64,000 nucleotides of DNA from an uncultured Sphaerochaeta sp. GTDB lineage: Bacteria; Spirochaetota; Spirochaetia; Sphaerochaetales; Sphaerochaetaceae. This document shows, piece after piece, positions 52,452-60,690 of the stretch (positions are counted from its first letter, which is position 1; every line of letters starts with the position of its first letter). The stretch covers positions 1,178,001 to 1,242,000 of the forward strand of contig NZ_OY781873.1 in the NCBI RefSeq assembly GCF_963677075.1, written 5' to 3'. The notes below the pieces were generated by a model, which saw only the letters and a list, made by a program, of their open reading frames with translations, searched no databases and was not told the DNA's origin. The position numbers and the translations under genes are program-made.

Positions 52452-53588
52452 ATGGACTTCTTGCTGGAAGGACTTCTTAACACCACCTGGAAGCAACTGG
52501 TGATGTTTGGTGTGGGAGGTCTTCTTATTTATCTTGCGATTGCAAAGAAACTTGAGCCCTCGCTCTTGCTTCCCATGGGCTTTGGTGCCATCCTGGTCAA
52601 TTTGCCGTTCTCTGGAGCCATCACGCAGATGATGGAAGGAATTGGGGAAGTGCCGGGTATTCTTGACTGGCTTTTTGAGCTGGGCATAGAGTCGGCAGAG
52701 GCATTGCCCCTGCTGCTATTCATCGGTATCGGGGCGATGATCGACTTCGGTCCTCTCTTGGCCAATCCAAAGTTGATCCTTTTTGGGGCTGCTGCCCAGT
52801 GGGGCATCTTTGCCACCATCAGCTTGGCTACCTTGCTTGGATTCAACCTTATCGATGCAGCCTCGATTGGTATCATAGGAGCTGCTGATGGACCGACATC
52901 AATTCTGGTCTCCCAGGTTCTTGGGAGCAAGTATGTAGGCCCGATTGCTATTGCGGCGTATTCATATATGGCCTTGGTACCGATCATTCAGCCGTTTGCC
53001 ATCAAGCTGGTCACCACAAAAAAAGAGCGGATGATCAAGATGCCGTACAATCCCCGTTCAGTATCGAAGCGTGCTAAGATTCTTTTCCCGATCATTGTAA
53101 CGGTGGTAGCTGGCTATGTAGCCCCTGCCTCTGTTTCCTTGGTAGGGATGCTGATGTTTGGCAACCTGATCAGGGAGTGTACCGTCCTAGATACACTTTC
53201 TACCGCTGCGCAGACGGTTCTGGTCAACCTGATTACGCTGTTGCTCGGTATCACGATTGCATCCACGATGAAGGCAGAATCGTTTGTTACTATCCAGACC
53301 ATTATGATCATGGGCCTCGGTTTGCTTGCCTTCATCTTTGATACCATTGCAGGGGTTGTCTTTGCCAAGGTCTTGAATTTGTTCGTGAAGCAGAAGGTCA
53401 ACCCGATGGTTGGAGCTGCCGGTATTTCTGCCTTCCCCATGTCGGCAAGGGTCATCCAGCGGCTTGGTCAGCAAGCAGATCCGCAGAACCATCTATTGAT
53501 GCATGCGGTTGGGGCAAATGTCGCGGGGCAGATTGCTTCAGTCATCGCCGGCGGAGTCATCCTGGGTCTGGTCCCAGGACTGTTGTAG
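52452..53588 (+). CDS. Sodium-pumping decarboxylase beta subunit (OadB/GcdB/MmdB family)
   Basis: A 378-residue protein with about nine membrane helices. Family hallmarks: FIGIGAMIDFGPLLANP, GAADGPTSILVSQ with the ion-path aspartate, GMLMFGNLIREC, and GISAFPMSARVIQ near the end. ATG 52452 has GGAGG six bases upstream. In the complex this subunit couples decarboxylation of carboxybiotin to Na+ export. No alpha (carboxyltransferase) or separate biotin carrier gene of that system is nearby, so the partners must be encoded elsewhere. Confidence 0.93.
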   Translation: MDFLLEGLLNTTWKQLVMFGVGGLLIYLAIAKKLEPSLLLPMGFGAILVNLPFSGAITQMMEGIGEVPGILDWLFELGIESAEALPLLLFIGIGAMIDFGPLLANPKLILFGAAAQWGIFATISLATLLGFNLIDAASIGIIGAADGPTSILVSQVLGSKYVGPIAIAAYSYMALVPIIQPFAIKLVTTKKERMIKMPYNPRSVSKRAKILFPIIVTVVAGYVAPASVSLVGMLMFGNLIRECTVLDTLSTAAQTVLVNLITLLLGITIASTMKAESFVTIQTIMIMGLGLLAFIFDTIAGVVFAKVLNLFVKQKVNPMVGAAGISAFPMSARVIQRLGQQADPQNHLLMHAVGANVAGQIASVIAGGVILGLVPGLL

Positions 53589-53598
53589 GAGGAGGCGT

Positions 53599-53724
53599 AT
53601 GCAGTCAATTTTTTCAAAATCCCTGACATTGATGGGACAAGGAATGCTGGCCATCTTCGTGGTCATCTTGATCATATTCCTGGTTCTGCTTTTTCTTGGT
53701 AAGCATAAACAGAAAACAGATTGA
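53599..53724 (+). CDS. Small OadG-like membrane subunit
   Basis: A 41-residue protein with a single membrane helix (GMLAIFVVILIIFLVLLFL) preceded by LMGQ and followed by a basic tail GKHKQKTD, the pattern of sodium-pump gamma subunits. Strong SD GGAGGAGG before ATG 53599, ten bases after the beta subunit stop. Shorter than typical OadG, lacking the long C-terminal zinc-binding tail. Probable assembly factor or anchor for the beta subunit. Confidence 0.75.
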   Translation: MQSIFSKSLTLMGQGMLAIFVVILIIFLVLLFLGKHKQKTD

Positions 53725-53731
53725 ATCTTAT

Positions 53732-54460
53732 CTATTCTGCCTTGTTTTCTTCAGGCTCTTTGGAGATTTCTAGAAAGTTTTTAATCCCATCGATGGTGGC
53801 TTGCAGGTGCTCTTCCATGAGCTGCTCGCAGGTCGCTTTGTCGTGGACACGAAGAGCAGCAAGAAGGAGACGGTGGTATCTAATACCAATCGCGCATCCA
53901 AGTAAGCTTACGATGGTGTCCATCGTGGTTGAAAGTACTTCCTCGATGCCCTGATTAGCCTGGATGAGTATCTCATTCTTTGATGACTCTGCAATCTTCC
54001 TATGGAAAAGATAGTCAGCCTGTGAGAATTTCTTGATGTCATCATGATGGACAAGCATCATGTTGAAGATCTCTTCCAAAGCGATGAGATCATCCTCGGT
54101 AATGTGCTGTACCGCTAGTCCGATGGTTCCTTTTTCAACCACCATGCGGTACTCCAGAACTTTAACGATGTCTGTTTGGAGCTCGGAAGTCTGGAATGGG
54201 TTTAGGACTGACACAGCCCCTCGTATATGGGTGCGTATTACAATCGTCCTCCCTCCCTGGTGGGTCTGTACCAGACCGACAGCTTCAAGTTGTTGGATGG
54301 CTGCGCGGATGGTGACCCTACTCACATTATATTCATTACAGAGTTGGTTTTCCGAAGGGAACTTACTTCCTACCTCCCAGGTCCCTGCCTCAATTCTATT
54401 CTTTAATTTCTCAAATATTTGTACCCGTAATGACTGTCCTTTACTATCCCTATCACTCAT
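53732..54460 (-). CDS. GntR family regulator (FadR subfamily, FCD domain)
   Basis: A 242-residue regulator. Winged HTH: KFPSENQLCNEYNVSRVTIR through GLVQTHQGG; the C-terminal FCD-like ligand domain has LEYRMVVEKGTIGLA, FHRKIAESSKN and YHRLLLAALRVHDK with candidate metal-binding histidines. SD GAGAGG. It faces away from the TRAP operon at 54685, and operators overlap both promoters, so it should repress itself and dctPQM. It is a paralogue of the GntR at 61869. Confidence 0.92.
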   Translation of the reverse strand: MSDRDSKGQSLRVQIFEKLKNRIEAGTWEVGSKFPSENQLCNEYNVSRVTIRAAIQQLEAVGLVQTHQGGRTIVIRTHIRGAVSVLNPFQTSELQTDIVKVLEYRMVVEKGTIGLAVQHITEDDLIALEEIFNMMLVHHDDIKKFSQADYLFHRKIAESSKNEILIQANQGIEEVLSTTMDTIVSLLGCAIGIRYHRLLLAALRVHDKATCEQLMEEHLQATIDGIKNFLEISKEPEENKAE

Positions 54461-54478
54461 TTTCTCTACCTCTCTTTT

Positions 54479-54495
54479 AACTTATAATACAAGTT
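54479..54495. promoter_or_regulatory. GntR operator over its own promoter
   Basis: AACTTATAATACAAGTT is a 17-bp palindrome with one mismatched pair. On the minus strand it contains the -10 box of the gntR promoter. Confidence 0.72.
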
Positions 54496-54512
54496 TTACG
54501 AATATGATGCAA
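54484..54512 (-). promoter_or_regulatory. Promoter of the gntR gene
   Basis: Minus strand: TTGCAT (54512-54507), 17 bases, TATTAT (54489-54484), the latter inside the operator palindrome. Confidence 0.68.
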
Positions 54513-54616
54513 GTAAAATTTATCGATAAATATTAAATTAATGACTGAAAAAATTAATATAAATGATACAAATATAAGGAATTATATACAAATATGAAAA
54601 AAAGTAAAAATTTTCC

Positions 54617-54645
54617 TTTACAGATGCATTTTTCACTTGTAAGAT
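54617..54645 (+). promoter_or_regulatory. Promoter of the second TRAP operon
   Basis: TTTACA, 17 bases, TAAGAT. The -10 box lies inside the operator at 54635-54649. Confidence 0.75.
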
Positions 54646-54649
54646 AAGT
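54635..54649. promoter_or_regulatory. GntR operator over the TRAP promoter
   Basis: ACTTGTAAGATAAGT, matching the operator upstream of gntR and two sites near 61821 and 61655. It covers the -10 box of the dctP promoter. Confidence 0.7.
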
Positions 54650-54684
54650 TTATTGCTTAAGTCCTAAAAGGAGAATGTAACGTT

Positions 54685-55866
54685 ATGAAAAAAATGATGA
54701 CTGTTCTTGCGCTCGTCATGATTGTTTCCTTCTTGTTCATCGGTTGTGAAAAGAAGGCAACTGCTGCTGCAAGCACTGCAGGTACAATGCCTGCCGCTAG
54801 TGCTGCTCAGACCTCTTCTTCCACTGCAGCTGCAGAAGCTCCTGCTACAGAAGAAAAAATTGCGGTGTCTGTAAAAGAAGAAGTTCGCACAGTAGATCCA
54901 GACTACACAATTCGCTTTGCTTACTATGATGCAGCCACCTGGCCAAACATCTCGAAGACCCCGCTCCCAGAGCATGCCTATGGTTTGGTCTTCAAGAGCA
55001 TCGTTGAGTCAAACTCGAATGGTAAGGTCGCAGTTGAGCTCTATCCTGGTAATGCACTTGGTGATACCAAGGCAACCATGGAAATGGCAATGAGCGGTGG
55101 TATTGAGATGGTAACCACTACTGGTACTATCTCTTCCCTGATGCCTGAGACTCAGGTTATCTTCCTCCCATACGTGTTCAAGAGTGATGAGATTGCATGG
55201 GACTTCTTTGACACCAGTGATCTCTGGAAAGAGATGACAGCTGAGCTTGAAGAGATCAGTGGTCTTAAGATGCTCTCTGTTGGACAGAATGGTACTCGTC
55301 ACTTCACCAACAACGTACGTCCTATTCGTACTCCTGCTGACATGAAGGGGTTGAAGTTCCGCGTTATGCAGAGCCCCATCTACGTGAAGATGGTTGAGGC
55401 CATGGGCGCTGCAGCAACTCCTCTTGCTTCCGGCGAGATCTACACCGCTTGTCAAACCGGTGTTGTTGATGGACAGGAGAACCCTATCTGGAACATTGCA
55501 GCCAACAAGTGGAATGAAGTGCAGAAGTACATCACCCTTGATGGCCACACCTGGAGTGAGAACTTTGTCTTGATTAACTCCGATTTCTGGAACTCCCTGC
55601 CAGCTGAGTATCAGCACATCATCGAGATTGCTGCATACCACGCACAGACTGCAGACCGTGCATCTGAGGCTCTTGCTTCCCGCGTACTTGACTTTGAAGC
55701 AGTCAAGAACACCATGGAAGTTTATGTTCCTACAGCTGACGAGCTGGAGCTTTTCAAGGAAGCAGCTGCTCCTACCTATGACTGGCTCAGAGGTGAGGTT
55801 GGCGATGAGATCGTCGATGAATTCCTCGCAGAAGTGAAGAAATCTGAAGCAAAGTTTGGTTGGTAA
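54685..55866 (+). CDS. TRAP transporter substrate-binding lipoprotein (DctP family)
   Basis: A 393-residue binding protein, longer than usual. Lipobox Cys21 (FIGC) is followed by a 30-residue Ala/Ser/Thr-rich linker (about 26-57), then the DctP fold with IRFAYYDAATWPN. The ligand arginine is in MKGLKFRVMQSP, followed by ASGEIYTACQTGVVDGQENP. The linker probably gives the anchored protein reach to the DctQM channel. GGAG lies 11 bases before the ATG. Likely ligand: a sugar acid or similar carboxylate. Confidence 0.94.
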   Translation: MKKMMTVLALVMIVSFLFIGCEKKATAAASTAGTMPAASAAQTSSSTAAAEAPATEEKIAVSVKEEVRTVDPDYTIRFAYYDAATWPNISKTPLPEHAYGLVFKSIVESNSNGKVAVELYPGNALGDTKATMEMAMSGGIEMVTTTGTISSLMPETQVIFLPYVFKSDEIAWDFFDTSDLWKEMTAELEEISGLKMLSVGQNGTRHFTNNVRPIRTPADMKGLKFRVMQSPIYVKMVEAMGAAATPLASGEIYTACQTGVVDGQENPIWNIAANKWNEVQKYITLDGHTWSENFVLINSDFWNSLPAEYQHIIEIAAYHAQTADRASEALASRVLDFEAVKNTMEVYVPTADELELFKEAAAPTYDWLRGEVGDEIVDEFLAEVKKSEAKFGW

Positions 55867-55885
55867 GAAGATAATTAATTGAGTA

Positions 55886-55917
55886 TTGACGATCGTCTCA
55901 TACGAGGCGGTCGTCAA
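55886..55917 (+). terminator. Hairpin between dctP and dctQ of the second TRAP operon
   Basis: A 14-bp stem TTGACGATCGTCTC / GAGGCGGTCGTCAA with two G-U pairs and loop ATAC, 19 bp after the stop. No T-run follows, so it is more likely a 3'-end stabiliser or processing site than a terminator. Confidence 0.78.
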
Positions 55918-55933
55918 CTATGTGAGGTTCAAA

Positions 55934-56434
55934 GTGGTTAAAGTACTGGATAGGATCAGTTGGGTCCTTGGAAAAATTGCAACCTATATAGCGACTGCTA
56001 TCTTAATTGGTGTATTTTTCATTATCACCCTTGGTGTTATTGCTAGGTTCACCAGCCTGCGTTTTTCTTGGACTGAAGAGTTGGCAAGATGGGGTTTGGT
56101 TAGCCTTACCTACATCGGGGCAAGTGCCGCATTGAGAAATAAGCAGCATTCAGGTGTCAATATCATTGTCACCATACTTCCTGCCAAGATTGCCAAGATT
56201 GTGGCTGTCGTGGCCTATCTCGTGCTTATGTTCTCTGTCGTCTATTTCTTTATGAACAGTTATGAGGCTGCCATGAAAGCAGTCCGTATCCGTGGTGACA
56301 TTCTTCCTTTCTCCATGAAGTATGTGAAAATGATGATCCCAGCCTCTTTCTTTATGATGTTTTTTCATCTGGCTTGGGGTTTAGGTGACTTGCTAACCAG
56401 CAAAGGCATTGCTGGGAAGACAATCGGTAGTTAG
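55934..56434 (+). CDS. TRAP transporter small membrane subunit (DctQ family)
   Basis: A 166-residue protein with four helices. FSWTEELARWGLVSLTYIGA and the following ALRNKQHSGVNII are the DctQ signature. I set the start at GTG 55934, six bases after GAGG; an in-frame TTG at 55886 begins within the intercistronic hairpin and is unlikely. The gene links DctP to DctM. It ends 13 bp before the dctM start. Confidence 0.9.
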   Translation: MVKVLDRISWVLGKIATYIATAILIGVFFIITLGVIARFTSLRFSWTEELARWGLVSLTYIGASAALRNKQHSGVNIIVTILPAKIAKIVAVVAYLVLMFSVVYFFMNSYEAAMKAVRIRGDILPFSMKYVKMMIPASFFMMFFHLAWGLGDLLTSKGIAGKTIGS

Positions 56435-56447
56435 GGGAGAGGAAACT

Positions 56448-57731
56448 ATGGGTATTATCGCAGTTGTTTTTATCCTTGCATTGGCTATAGGCATCCCTAT
56501 TGCATTCGTGTTGGGCGTATCCAGCCTGTATTACTTTTTATTTCTTGGAAACATCCCTCTGAGCATGATCGGCCAGAAGATGTACAGTGGCATTGATAAC
56601 TATATCTTGCTTGCCATCCCGTTCTTCATTCTCGCAGGAGAGTTGATGAACCGTTCCAAGATTACCGATGCTTTGATCAGCTTTTCCAATATTCTGGTTG
56701 GACGGATTCCTGGTGCATTAGCACAGGTAAATATTGTGGCAAGCGTATTCTTTGCCGGTATTACCGGTAGTGGTGTTGCAGATACTGCAGCTCTTGGTTC
56801 TATCCTGATTCCTGCCATGGAAAAAGAGGGATATACCGCTGAGTATGCGACTGCAGTTACCGTTGCCTCTTCAGTTATTGGTCCCATCATTCCACCCAGT
56901 GTTGTAATGGTCATTTACTCGATGGCTACCGGTGAGTCGGTTGGTGCATTGTTTGCAGCAGGCTATCTGCCTGGCATCCTTGTTGCATTTTCGCTGATGG
57001 TTCTCTCTTACTATTATGCAAAGAAGCATAACCATCCGAGAAGAACCCACAAGATTCCGATGAAGGAAGTTGTGTATACTCTGAAAGAGTCAATTATCGG
57101 CTTGATGTGTCCTGCAATCCTGGTCATCGGTATCTTTAGTGGATACTTCACTCCAACCGAGGCTGCTGTTATTGCTTGTCTGTATGCAATCATTGCAGGA
57201 CTCTTCTTGCTCAAAACGATGAGTTTGAAGGAAGTTTTTGACAGCTTCCTCAGCGCAGCGGTTACCTCTTCAGTAACGTTACTTGTTATCGCATTGGCAA
57301 ACCTCTTTGGTCAGGTCCTTGCAATCGAAAGAATCCCCAGCTTGATCGCAAACTTCATGCTGAATCTTACTTCCAATAAGATTGTATTCCTGTTAATGGT
57401 TAACGTATTCCTGTTGTTCATGGGAATGATCATGGATCCAGGTGCAAGTGTCTTGATTCTGGCTCCAATCTTCCTGCCAATTGCATTGACCTATGGAATT
57501 CAGCCATTGCACTTTGCAATCGTGATGTTGGTCAACCTCAACTTCGGCCTTATTACGCCTCCGGTAGGTACCTGTCTCTATGCAGCGGCGCCGATAGCCA
57601 AGCTAAGTATTGAGAAGATTTCCAAGGCAGTACTGCCGTTCATTGGAGTTGAGTTGATTGCATTGATGTTCCTGACATATGTTCCTGAACTGACACTGAT
57701 TGTTCCACGTCTGCTTGGGTATATTTATTAA
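56448..57731 (+). CDS. TRAP transporter large membrane subunit (DctM family)
   Basis: A 427-residue membrane protein with about twelve helices. Motifs: IPIAFVLGVSSLYYF, ITGSGVADTAALGSILIPAM, PPSVVMVIYSMATGESVGAL and the C-terminal FGLITPPVGTCLYAAAPI. ATG 56448 has GAGAGG upstream; the in-frame codon at 56409 is inside dctQ and has no SD. It is the ion-coupled channel of the second TRAP system. The Zn dehydrogenase gene follows by 24 bp without a terminator. Confidence 0.94.
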   Translation: MGIIAVVFILALAIGIPIAFVLGVSSLYYFLFLGNIPLSMIGQKMYSGIDNYILLAIPFFILAGELMNRSKITDALISFSNILVGRIPGALAQVNIVASVFFAGITGSGVADTAALGSILIPAMEKEGYTAEYATAVTVASSVIGPIIPPSVVMVIYSMATGESVGALFAAGYLPGILVAFSLMVLSYYYAKKHNHPRRTHKIPMKEVVYTLKESIIGLMCPAILVIGIFSGYFTPTEAAVIACLYAIIAGLFLLKTMSLKEVFDSFLSAAVTSSVTLLVIALANLFGQVLAIERIPSLIANFMLNLTSNKIVFLLMVNVFLLFMGMIMDPGASVLILAPIFLPIALTYGIQPLHFAIVMLVNLNFGLITPPVGTCLYAAAPIAKLSIEKISKAVLPFIGVELIALMFLTYVPELTLIVPRLLGYIY

Positions 57732-57755
57732 GAGATAGAGAAGAAGGGTTGTTTT

Positions 57756-58784
57756 ATGAAAGCTTTATATTACGTAGGAGAGAAACAGATGGTGCTTAGG
57801 GAAGTTCCTACGCCTGTTCCCTCCGAGAATGAGTATCTGATTCAGGTTAAATCAAACGGAATCTGTGGTTCTGACTTCGAAGGATATATGGGAAAGACCG
57901 GCCGTAGAACTCCTCCTATGATTATGGGGCATGAGTTCAGTGGTGTGGTTACCCAGGCTCCGAAGGGTGGGAAATTTCAGGAAGGGCAGAAAGTAGTTGT
58001 CTTTCCCAAGCCCTACTGTGGTGTTTGTGAATTCTGCAAGAAGGGTATGGTAAACGTATGTCCGGAAGGCATTTGCATGGGAGTACTCGATGTCGATGGT
58101 TCCATGTGTGAGTATGTAACCATCGAGGAGAAATACCTCCTTCCATTTGATGGTATCAGTTTCAACGAAGCTGCCTTCACAGAACCTTTGGCAGTTGCAT
58201 ATCGCTCGGTCTACAAGATCAGCGATGCTGAACTTGCAGAGGCTGATTACACCCTGATAATTGGAGCCGGTACCATTGGACTGATGGCTCTTGCACTGCT
58301 GAAGTATCGTGGTGCGAAGAATGTCATCGTCAGTGATGCTACTGATTTCCGCCTTGGCATTGCTAAGGAACTGGGAGCCGATTATCTCGTGAATCCCAGA
58401 ACCCAGGATTTCCTTGCAGAGATTACAACAATCACCTCTGGTAAGATGATCGATTTCTCCATCGAGGCGGTAGGTATTGCACCGACGGCTAAGAACTCAC
58501 TCGAGTGCTTGAAGATTGGTGGAACTGCTATCTGGATTGGAAATGCCCAGAAAATGATTGAAGTCAATATGCAGAACATTGTAACCAAGGAATTGAAGAT
58601 CAAGGGAAACTATGTATATGACCTCGATGGCTTTGCAGACAGCCTTAGGCTGTTGAGTGAAAGAAAAATCAACATCAAGCCGCTCATCACCCATAGCTAT
58701 AAGCTGGAAGATGGTGTGCAGGCCTTCAAGGATTTGGAAAACAATCGTGAAGGTAAGATGCTGAAGGTTATGTTGGAAAGTTAG
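57756..58784 (+). CDS. Zn-dependent alcohol/polyol dehydrogenase
   Basis: A 342-residue medium-chain dehydrogenase. Catalytic zinc ligands are Cys37 (GICGSD) and His59-Glu60 (IMGHE); structural zinc cysteines are Cys88, Cys91, Cys94 and Cys102, so unlike the enzyme at 50347 this one has the full lobe. NAD loop: IIGAGTIGLM. It shares the TRAP operon and probably oxidises the imported hydroxy acid or polyol. L-threonine-, sorbitol- or galactitol-dehydrogenase-like function cannot be told apart. Confidence 0.9.
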   Translation: MKALYYVGEKQMVLREVPTPVPSENEYLIQVKSNGICGSDFEGYMGKTGRRTPPMIMGHEFSGVVTQAPKGGKFQEGQKVVVFPKPYCGVCEFCKKGMVNVCPEGICMGVLDVDGSMCEYVTIEEKYLLPFDGISFNEAAFTEPLAVAYRSVYKISDAELAEADYTLIIGAGTIGLMALALLKYRGAKNVIVSDATDFRLGIAKELGADYLVNPRTQDFLAEITTITSGKMIDFSIEAVGIAPTAKNSLECLKIGGTAIWIGNAQKMIEVNMQNIVTKELKIKGNYVYDLDGFADSLRLLSERKINIKPLITHSYKLEDGVQAFKDLENNREGKMLKVMLES

Positions 58785-58895
58785 GATGATATGGGTAACA
58801 GATAGTGTCTCCTGATACTGCTGTTGCCGATGATCTATACCGCTTCAACAATAGATTTGTTGAAGTATGTGTTGAGATTGCTAAGGAGAGAGAAG

Positions 58896-59744
58896 ATGAA
58901 CTATTCTCAAGAATTGGTGAAGGAACTGCAGCTGAAGGCTATCCAGGTAAGGGCAAACATCCTGGAGATGATCCCCCCTGGCAAGGTGGGGCACCTTGGC
59001 GGGAGCAGCTCGATAGCGGATGTGATGGCGGCCCTGTACTTCCACACGATGAAGGTGAACAAGGACGACCCGAAGGACCCAAGCCGTGACCGGCTGATCA
59101 TGAGCAAGGGGCACGCGGTGCTGGTGCAGTATGCATGCCTTGCCGAGCTGGGGTACTTCGAGCGTAGCGAGCTGGGCAAGGTGAAGACCTTCGAGGGGAT
59201 CCTGCAGGGACACCCGGACATGGACAAGACCCCGGGCATCGAGGCGGTGACCGGGAGCCTCGGGCAGGGACTGTCGGTATCCCTGGGTGTGGCCCTGGGC
59301 CTTACGCTGGATAAGAGCGAGAGCCGGGTGTACACGATCCTGGGGGACGGTGAGCTTGCAGAGGGACAGGTGTGGGAGGCCGTGATGGCAGCGGCAGTAT
59401 ACAAGGCAAGCAACCTGACTGCGATCGTGGACTGGAACGGCGTGCAGGCGACCAGCACGACCGCCGAGATCTTCCCGATCGAGAACCTGGTGGAGAAGTG
59501 GAAGGCCTTCGGGTGGAACGTGATCGAGATCGACGGGCACGACATGGTGCAGGTCCTGGAGGCGATTGATGCTGCAAAGGCATACAAGGAAGGCCCGACT
59601 GCGATCATGGCACACACCATCAAGGGCAAGTGCTTCCCGTTCGCGGAGGGCAAGGCCAAGTACCACAACGCGGCTATGAGTGAGGAAGAGTACAAGATTG
59701 CATGGCAGTGCATCGACAACATGAGGAAGGAGGTAGAGGCATGA
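58896..59744 (+). CDS. Transketolase, N-terminal subunit (split type), GC-rich copy
   Basis: A 282-residue TPP-binding half: PPGKVGHLGGSSSIADVMAA, IMSKGHAVLVQYACLAELGY, GSLGQGLSVSLGVALG, and GDGELAEGQVWEAVM with DWNGVQAT. SD AAGGAG before ATG 58896. The first dozen codons have ordinary composition, then the gene switches to nearly all G/C-ending codons. GKVGH replaces the more usual KTGH of the copy at 42446. The 5' in-frame extension to 58824 is not supported. Confidence 0.92.
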   Translation: MNYSQELVKELQLKAIQVRANILEMIPPGKVGHLGGSSSIADVMAALYFHTMKVNKDDPKDPSRDRLIMSKGHAVLVQYACLAELGYFERSELGKVKTFEGILQGHPDMDKTPGIEAVTGSLGQGLSVSLGVALGLTLDKSESRVYTILGDGELAEGQVWEAVMAAAVYKASNLTAIVDWNGVQATSTTAEIFPIENLVEKWKAFGWNVIEIDGHDMVQVLEAIDAAKAYKEGPTAIMAHTIKGKCFPFAEGKAKYHNAAMSEEEYKIAWQCIDNMRKEVEA

Positions 59745-60679
59745 GGACGACAGACAGCCTGAGGACAACCTACGGCGAGACATTGGTCGAGCTGGGAAAG
59801 GACAACAAGGATATCGTGATGCTGGAAGCCGACCTGGGCAACTCCACGATGAGCAAGCTGTTCGCAGCGGAGTACCCCGAGCGCTACTTCCAGATGGGGA
59901 TCGCCGAGCAGAACATGGCGTCGGTCTCCGCAGGACTCTCCCTGACTGGGAAGATCCCGTTCATGAACTCGTTTGCGGTGTTCGCATCAGGTCGTGCCTA
60001 CGACCAGATCCGCTCCTCGATCACGATCGCGAACCTGAACGTGAAGATCTGCGGCTCGAGCGCCGGGCTCTCGGACTACGGCGACGGCAAGACGCACCAG
60101 AGCATCGACGACATCGCACTGATGCAGGTGTTGCCGCACATGACCGTGCTCAGCCCCTGTGACGCAGTGGAGACCGAGAAGATGGTCAGGGCGATGGTGG
60201 AAGAGAAGGGACCGATGTACCTGCGCATCAACCGAAACGACCTGCCCATCGTGACCAACCCCGACGAGGAGTACCACATCGGCAAGATGACCCAGATGGT
60301 CGATGGAGGGGACGTGGTGATCTTCGCCACCGGCGTGATGGTGCAGCAGTCCATGGAGGCTGCAAAGATCCTCGCAAAGGAAGGCATCTCCGCGAGAGTG
60401 GTGAACGTGTCGACGATCAAGCCGCTGGACACCGAGGCCCTGCTCGGCTTCTGTGAGGGGGTGAAGGGCGTGGTGACCGCCGAGGAGCACAACGTCATCG
60501 GCGGACTTGGCAGCGTGGTGTGCCAGGCGCTCAGCAAGAGCCGCCTGCCCATCGAGATGCTGGGAGTGGGCGACCGCTACGGCACCAGTGCGGAGAACTA
60601 CGAGATCCTGCTCAGGCACTACGGCCTGGAGGCGGAGGATGTCGCGAAGAAGGTCAGGAGCGTCCTGGCCGACAAGTAA
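59741..60679 (+). CDS. Transketolase, C-terminal subunit (split type), GC-rich copy
   Basis: A 312-residue pyrimidine-binding half: catalytic Glu in MGIAEQNMASV, GLSDYGDGKTHQSIDDIALM, and C-terminal VTAEEHNVIGGLGSVVCQAL. The ATG overlaps the N-subunit stop by 4 bp and has AGGAGG upstream. With its partner it would act on the product of the TRAP-imported compound. All but the ends of the gene show strong G/C third-position use. Confidence 0.93.
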   Translation: MRTTDSLRTTYGETLVELGKDNKDIVMLEADLGNSTMSKLFAAEYPERYFQMGIAEQNMASVSAGLSLTGKIPFMNSFAVFASGRAYDQIRSSITIANLNVKICGSSAGLSDYGDGKTHQSIDDIALMQVLPHMTVLSPCDAVETEKMVRAMVEEKGPMYLRINRNDLPIVTNPDEEYHIGKMTQMVDGGDVVIFATGVMVQQSMEAAKILAKEGISARVVNVSTIKPLDTEALLGFCEGVKGVVTAEEHNVIGGLGSVVCQALSKSRLPIEMLGVGDRYGTSAENYEILLRHYGLEAEDVAKKVRSVLADK

Positions 60680-60690
60680 GGAGCAAAGAG

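Noticed and set aside
59702..59740. Earlier start for the GC-rich transketolase C-subunit
   Set aside because: ATG 59741 has AGGAGG upstream, the standard 4-bp overlap, and the family N-terminus.
58881..59783. Long minus-strand frames (also 59987-60619 and 60759-61559) in the GC-rich region
   Set aside because: They arise from G/C-ending codons on the coding strand; low-complexity His/Leu or Ser/Pro-rich proteins with no domain.
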